Assembly (NCBI GenBank): GCA_003265435.1
Contig: NOXC01000001.1
Coordinates: 496,001 to 560,000, forward strand
Length of the DNA: 64,000 bases
Reading direction: 5' to 3'
DNA from: Cellvibrionaceae bacterium AOL6
GTDB lineage: Bacteria > Pseudomonadota > Gammaproteobacteria > Pseudomonadales > Cellvibrionaceae
A program made the translations under genes and the position numbers. This document shows positions 60,370 through 64,000 of the stretch, one piece after another (the stretch's first letter is position 1; every line of letters begins with the position of its first letter). The notes beneath the pieces were generated by a model. It worked only from the letters and a program-made list of their open reading frames with translations, was not told the DNA's origin and did not search any database.

Positions 60370-61691
60370 TGTCGTATGGAATGATTGCAATATCGATGTT
60401 TGCCTCGATGATGGCCTTGATGGTGACCGGGCAACGAGTCTTCGCTGCGATTGGCGCAGTGTCTGCTGTCGCGGCGATAAGTCTGTGGGGCACAGGTGGG
60501 CAGGATATTCCGTTTTCCGCAGCGATGAAGCTGATGAGCTGGTATCCGCTACTGACATTGCCCATGTTCATTTTTATGGGCTACATCCTTTCAGAATCGA
60601 AAATCGCAGATGACCTCTACAAGATGTTCCACGTGTGGATGGGGCCCATTCACGGTGGTTTGGCGATTGGCACGATTGCGTTGATGGTGCTGGTATCGGC
60701 GATGAACGGGCTTTCGGTTGCGGGCATGGCCATTGGTGCCACCATCGCCCTGCCAGAACTATTGCGTCGCGGATACGACAAAAAAATGGTCACAGGCGTG
60801 GTGCAGGCAGGCTCTTCACTGGGAATTTTAGTCCCGCCGTCAGTCGTACTGGTGCTGTACGCCATGATCGCACGCCAACCTGTTGGCCAACTCTGGTTAG
60901 CGGGCGTGGTGCCTGGTCTGATTATGGCTACGTTTTTCATTATTTACATCGCGGTGCGATGTCGTATACAGCCTGAGCTTGGACCGGTACTTCCAGCTGA
61001 TGAACGCAAAATACCACTCGCGGAAAAACTTCGTTTGTTGCGCAGTGGTCTACTCCCATTGGGCATTTTTGCCTCAATGATGGTGCCTTTTGTAAACGGC
61101 TGGACCAGTCTTGTTGAAAGCTCGGCAATCGGGGCGCTCGCGGCGCTGGTGGCAGCGCTTGTTAAGCGGCGTTTGACCAAAACTGTGCTTGATAATTCGC
61201 TACGTAAGACCTTGGGCATTTCTTGCATGTTTATGTGGATCATTCTAGCGGCGCTGGGGTTTGGTGCGGTATTTGATGGCCTTGGCGCAGTGAAGGCCAT
61301 TGAAGCACTATTTACCGAGCAGCTTGGTTTAAGCCCCTGGGTGATTCTGATTTTGATGCAACTGTCTTTTATTATCATGGGGACCTTCCTTGATGACACC
61401 GCGATGTTGGTCATCGTTGCCCCTCTGTACGTGCCTTTAGTAGACGCGCTCGGCTTTGATCTTATTTGGTATGGCGTGCTGTATACGATCACCACACAGA
61501 TTGCCTATATGACGCCACCTTTTGGTTATAACTTGTTCTTAATGCGCGCCATGGCGCCACCAGAAATTGGATTGCGAGATATCTATGGGTCTATTTTGCC
61601 TTTCGTTTTGATTATGGTATTCGCACTCGCGTTGATAATGAGCTTTCCCAATTTGGCGCTGTGGTTGCCCGAATACGTATATAACAAGTAA
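60369..61691 (+). CDS. TRAP transporter large permease (DctM family)
   Basis: 440 residues, about 12-13 membrane helices. DctM features: MFIFMGYILSESKIADDLYKMF, GGLAIGTIALMVLVSAMNGLSVAGMAIGATIALPELLRRGYDKKMVTGVVQAGSSLGILVPPSVVLVLYA, FLDDTAMLVIVAPLYVPL and YMTPPFGYNLFLMRA (in parts). The main transport subunit of the system. Confidence 0.95.
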   Translation: MSYGMIAISMFASMMALMVTGQRVFAAIGAVSAVAAISLWGTGGQDIPFSAAMKLMSWYPLLTLPMFIFMGYILSESKIADDLYKMFHVWMGPIHGGLAIGTIALMVLVSAMNGLSVAGMAIGATIALPELLRRGYDKKMVTGVVQAGSSLGILVPPSVVLVLYAMIARQPVGQLWLAGVVPGLIMATFFIIYIAVRCRIQPELGPVLPADERKIPLAEKLRLLRSGLLPLGIFASMMVPFVNGWTSLVESSAIGALAALVAALVKRRLTKTVLDNSLRKTLGISCMFMWIILAALGFGAVFDGLGAVKAIEALFTEQLGLSPWVILILMQLSFIIMGTFLDDTAMLVIVAPLYVPLVDALGFDLIWYGVLYTITTQIAYMTPPFGYNLFLMRAMAPPEIGLRDIYGSILPFVLIMVFALALIMSFPNLALWLPEYVYNK

Positions 61692-61778
61692 CAGAGAATG
61701 AACACATTAACTTGAAAGATATAGTGAACTAACGGATTTAACGCACGTTTTTAAAAAACATGACCAACGGAGAATACG

Positions 61779-62819
61779 ATGGATAAATCAAGACGTAATT
61801 TTATCACGACGGCTGCATTAGCGGGTTCGGCCGCTATCGCTTCACCACGTACATTCGCGGCTAAACCAAAAATCAAGTGGCGTATGCAGACCTACGCTGG
61901 CCCGGCACTGGCGGAACATGTTATTAAACCGGCGATTGAGAGCTTTAACAAAATCGCGGGCGAGGAAATGCAAATCGAACTGTTCTTTGCTGATCAACTG
62001 GTGCCAACGGGAGAACTATTTCGCGCATTGCAAAAAGGCACGATCGACGCAGTTCAATCTGATGATGATTCCATGGCGTCACCCACTGAAGTGACCGTTT
62101 TTGGCGGGTATTTCCCTTTCGCAAGCCGTTATTCACTCGATGTGCCCGTACTGTTTAATGAATACGGCTTAGGTAAGATTTGGGAAGAAGAGTATGCGAA
62201 AGTAGGCGTGAAACATATTTCAGCCGGTTCTTGGGACCCTTGTCATTTCGCAACCAAAGACCCAATCAACAGTCTCGCTGATTTGAAAGGCAAGCGCGTA
62301 TTTACCTTCCCTACAGCTGGCCGCTTCTTGTCTCAATTTGGTGTGGTGCCTGTGTCCTTGCCGTGGGAAGATATTGAGGTTGCAGTACAAACAGGTGAGC
62401 TTGATGGAATCGCGTGGTCGGGTATCACCGAAGACTACACGGTGGGCTGGGCGGACGTCACAAACTACTTCTTAACCAACAATATCTCCGGCGCTTGGGC
62501 TGGTTCGTTTTACGCGAACATGGAAAGCTACAATAAGCTGCCTGACAAGCTGAAGGAGTTACTCAAAATTACCTTCGACAGCTCTCACTACTATCGTCAG
62601 TGGTGGTACTGGGGTGGTGAAGCCAAATTGCGTGTGCAGGGCACCAAAATGAAGTTGACCTCAATTCCCGATGCTGAATGGGCACAAGTGGAATCGGCAG
62701 CGCATAAATTTTGGGATGAAATCGCGAAAGAGTCAGAAACCAAGGCCAAGGTCGTTAAAATATTTAAAGAATACAACGCGGTAATGGAGAAAGCCGGCCG
62801 ACCTTATCGATACTCGTGA
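61779..62819 (+). CDS. TRAP transporter substrate-binding protein (DctP family)
   Basis: 346 residues. A twin-arginine-type leader SRRNFITTAALAGSAAIASPRTFA|AKPK, less common for this family. The DctP body has WRMQTYAGPALAEHVIKPAIESFNK, GELFRALQKGTIDAVQS, LKGKRVFTFPTAGRFLSQFG with the conserved substrate-carboxylate Arg region, and EVAVQTGELDGIAWSG. A DctP-type rather than TAXI-type protein. The usual TRAP ligands are organic acids; the neighbours (eutR, eutB) point to ethanolamine or a related compound, by inference. Confidence 0.92.
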   Translation: MDKSRRNFITTAALAGSAAIASPRTFAAKPKIKWRMQTYAGPALAEHVIKPAIESFNKIAGEEMQIELFFADQLVPTGELFRALQKGTIDAVQSDDDSMASPTEVTVFGGYFPFASRYSLDVPVLFNEYGLGKIWEEEYAKVGVKHISAGSWDPCHFATKDPINSLADLKGKRVFTFPTAGRFLSQFGVVPVSLPWEDIEVAVQTGELDGIAWSGITEDYTVGWADVTNYFLTNNISGAWAGSFYANMESYNKLPDKLKELLKITFDSSHYYRQWWYWGGEAKLRVQGTKMKLTSIPDAEWAQVESAAHKFWDEIAKESETKAKVVKIFKEYNAVMEKAGRPYRYS

Positions 62820-62854
62820 TGTACTAAGGCCTGTCGACACACGTTTATGGACAC

Positions 62855-62882
62855 AGAGCCAGCTATGCATATAGCTGGCTCT
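62855..62882 (+). terminator. Perfect hairpin between dctP and eutB
   Basis: 12-bp arms AGAGCCAGCTAT / ATAGCTGGCTCT with loop GCAT, 35 bp after the dctP stop and 31 bp before eutB. Only a short weak pyrimidine tract (ACCCCTTT) follows, so partial termination or mRNA stabilisation of the transporter part is more likely than full termination. Confidence 0.6.
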
Positions 62883-62913
62883 ACCCCTTTCCGTCACCTA
62901 GGCTTCTCAATCA

Positions 62914-64000
62914 ATGACTCAACAATCCAAAAACGAATACCATCATCGCGTCGGTACTCGGACATTTGAGTTCAAAAATCTAGCAGAATTAATGGCGAAG
63001 GCTACGCCAGCGCGTTCGGGCGATCGACTGGCAGGTGTCGCGGCGGCCACTGCTGAAGAGCGAGTCGTTGCACAAATGGCCTTGTCAGAGCTGCCATTAA
63101 AAACATTTCTTGAAAAGCCACTCGTCCCCTACGAAGCCGACGAAGTCACTCGTCTTATCATCGACGAACACGATACGTTGGGGTTTAAGCCTATAGCCCA
63201 CTTAACGGTCGGTGATTTTCGCGATTGGCTATTAAGTGATCTCGCTACCCCGGAAAGCTTAATACAGATTCGCTCAGGCGTGACGCCCGAAATGGCGGCG
63301 GCCGTGTCGAAAATTATGCGCAACCAGGATTTGATCTTGGTAGCGAAGAAATGCCAAGTAACTACGGCTTTTCGTAACACGATTGGCTTACCCGGGCATC
63401 TATCAACGCGCTTACAGCCCAATCATCCCACGGATGACTTGAGCGGCATTGCTGCGAGTATTCTCGACGGTTTGCTTTATGCAAACGGTGATGCGGTAAT
63501 CGGCATCAATCCCGCAACGGATAACGTTGCGCAGGCATGTAGGCTAATAAAAATGATGGACGAAATTATTCGTCATTATGAAATTCCAACACAATCCTGT
63601 GTGCTAACACATGTAACCAACACCCTAGAAGCCATTGAGCTTGGCGCGCCTGTTGACTTGGTGTTTCAATCAATTGGCGGCACCGAGGCAACGAACACAA
63701 GTTTTGGCTTTAATCTCGCGAACTTAGCCGAAGCACAGGCCGCAGCATTGTCCCTAAATAGAGGTTCAGTGGGCTCAAATGTCATGTATTTTGAGACAGG
63801 GCAGGGCAGTTCTCTGTCTTCGAACGCAAATCACGGCCTGGATCAACAAACCTGTGAGGCACGAGCTTACGCGGTTGCAAGAAAGTTCAGCCCACTGTTG
63901 GTCAACACTGTCGTAGGTTTTATCGGCCCCGAGTACCTTTACGACGGCAAAGAAATTATTCGCGCAGGTCTAGAAGACCATTTTTGTGGGAAATTACTGG
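62914..64000 (+). CDS. eutB: Ethanolamine ammonia-lyase large subunit EutB (partial, N-terminal)
   Basis: The frame opens at ATG 62914 and runs off the right edge after 362 codons; E. coli EutB is about 453 residues. EutB with EutC converts ethanolamine to acetaldehyde and ammonia using adenosylcobalamin. Conserved stretches: FEFKNLAELMAKATPARSGDRLAGVAAA (in parts), TRLQPN and INPATDN (substrate-binding residues in the Salmonella enzyme), FQSIGGTE, MYFETGQGSSLSSNANHG with the catalytic Glu, and LVNTVVGFIGPEYLYDGKEIIRAGLEDHF. No clear ribosome-binding site precedes it. eutC is expected just outside the window. Confidence 0.96.
   Translation, partial: MTQQSKNEYHHRVGTRTFEFKNLAELMAKATPARSGDRLAGVAAATAEERVVAQMALSELPLKTFLEKPLVPYEADEVTRLIIDEHDTLGFKPIAHLTVGDFRDWLLSDLATPESLIQIRSGVTPEMAAAVSKIMRNQDLILVAKKCQVTTAFRNTIGLPGHLSTRLQPNHPTDDLSGIAASILDGLLYANGDAVIGINPATDNVAQACRLIKMMDEIIRHYEIPTQSCVLTHVTNTLEAIELGAPVDLVFQSIGGTEATNTSFGFNLANLAEAQAAALSLNRGSVGSNVMYFETGQGSSLSSNANHGLDQQTCEARAYAVARKFSPLLVNTVVGFIGPEYLYDGKEIIRAGLEDHFCGKLL

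Overview
The window looks like chromosomal DNA of a marine-type gammaproteobacterium related to the Pseudomonas/Oceanospirillales/Cellvibrionales groups. Gene order in the first third resembles the Pseudomonas aeruginosa chromosome as I remember it: amt-glnK-sutA, lptM-lysA-dapF-DUF484-xerC, cyaA, coaD, rsmD/ftsYEX-rpoH, and an algP-like gene, FKBP, rsd(algQ), dsbB and gshA close together. Coding density is high, most genes are in tight overlapping operons, and I see no rRNA, tRNA, CRISPR or intact transposon.

Layout. 0.0-22 kb is housekeeping: nitrogen sensing, cell wall and lysine synthesis, cAMP synthesis, CoA synthesis, the ftsYEX-rpoH locus (ftsX carries an apparent one-base frameshift), tRNA/rRNA methylation, redox and folding genes. 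22.3-33.7 kb is a complete type II secretion operon gspCDEFGHIJKLMN, with apbE (FAD:protein FMN transferase) overlapping gspN. 34.9-44.1 kb is a second, nine-gene envelope operon. It has a secreted coiled-coil protein, a 670-residue exported repeat protein, a 965-residue TPR lipoprotein, a short TPR lipoprotein, a small exported protein, one TolQ/ExbB-like and two TolR/ExbD-like proteins, and a TonB-like protein with an AgmX/PglI-type C-terminus. This resembles the core of the myxobacterial Agl-Glt trans-envelope machine; its job here is unknown. One TolR-like protein has Asn where the proton-carrying Asp should be.

44.2-58.6 kb is a patchwork of small, mostly monocistronic genes: glutathionyl-hydroquinone reductase, a GIY-YIG protein, an acetyltransferase, YjdM and a 62-bp GGGGTCTGACCCC palindrome. 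It continues with an NO-response pair (ric and nsrR, with two operators), an XRE repressor/membrane-protein pair with its own repeated operator, LysR, VOC and PNPOx-like genes, a Zn-peptidase, GFA, a lipocalin, an AraC-methyltransferase fusion and an SDR. A decayed GFA remnant lies at 57.9 kb. 58.6-64 kb is an ethanolamine module: a EutR-like activator, a three-gene TRAP transporter and the start of eutB, which suggests (not proven) that the TRAP system imports ethanolamine or a related amine.

Functional links visible from sequence: a CRP-like site in front of cyaA (possible cAMP autoregulation); sigma-E-like and sigma-32-like promoter motifs in front of rpoH; NsrR operators between ric and nsrR; and two trans-envelope machines (T2SS and the Agl/Glt-like system) side by side.
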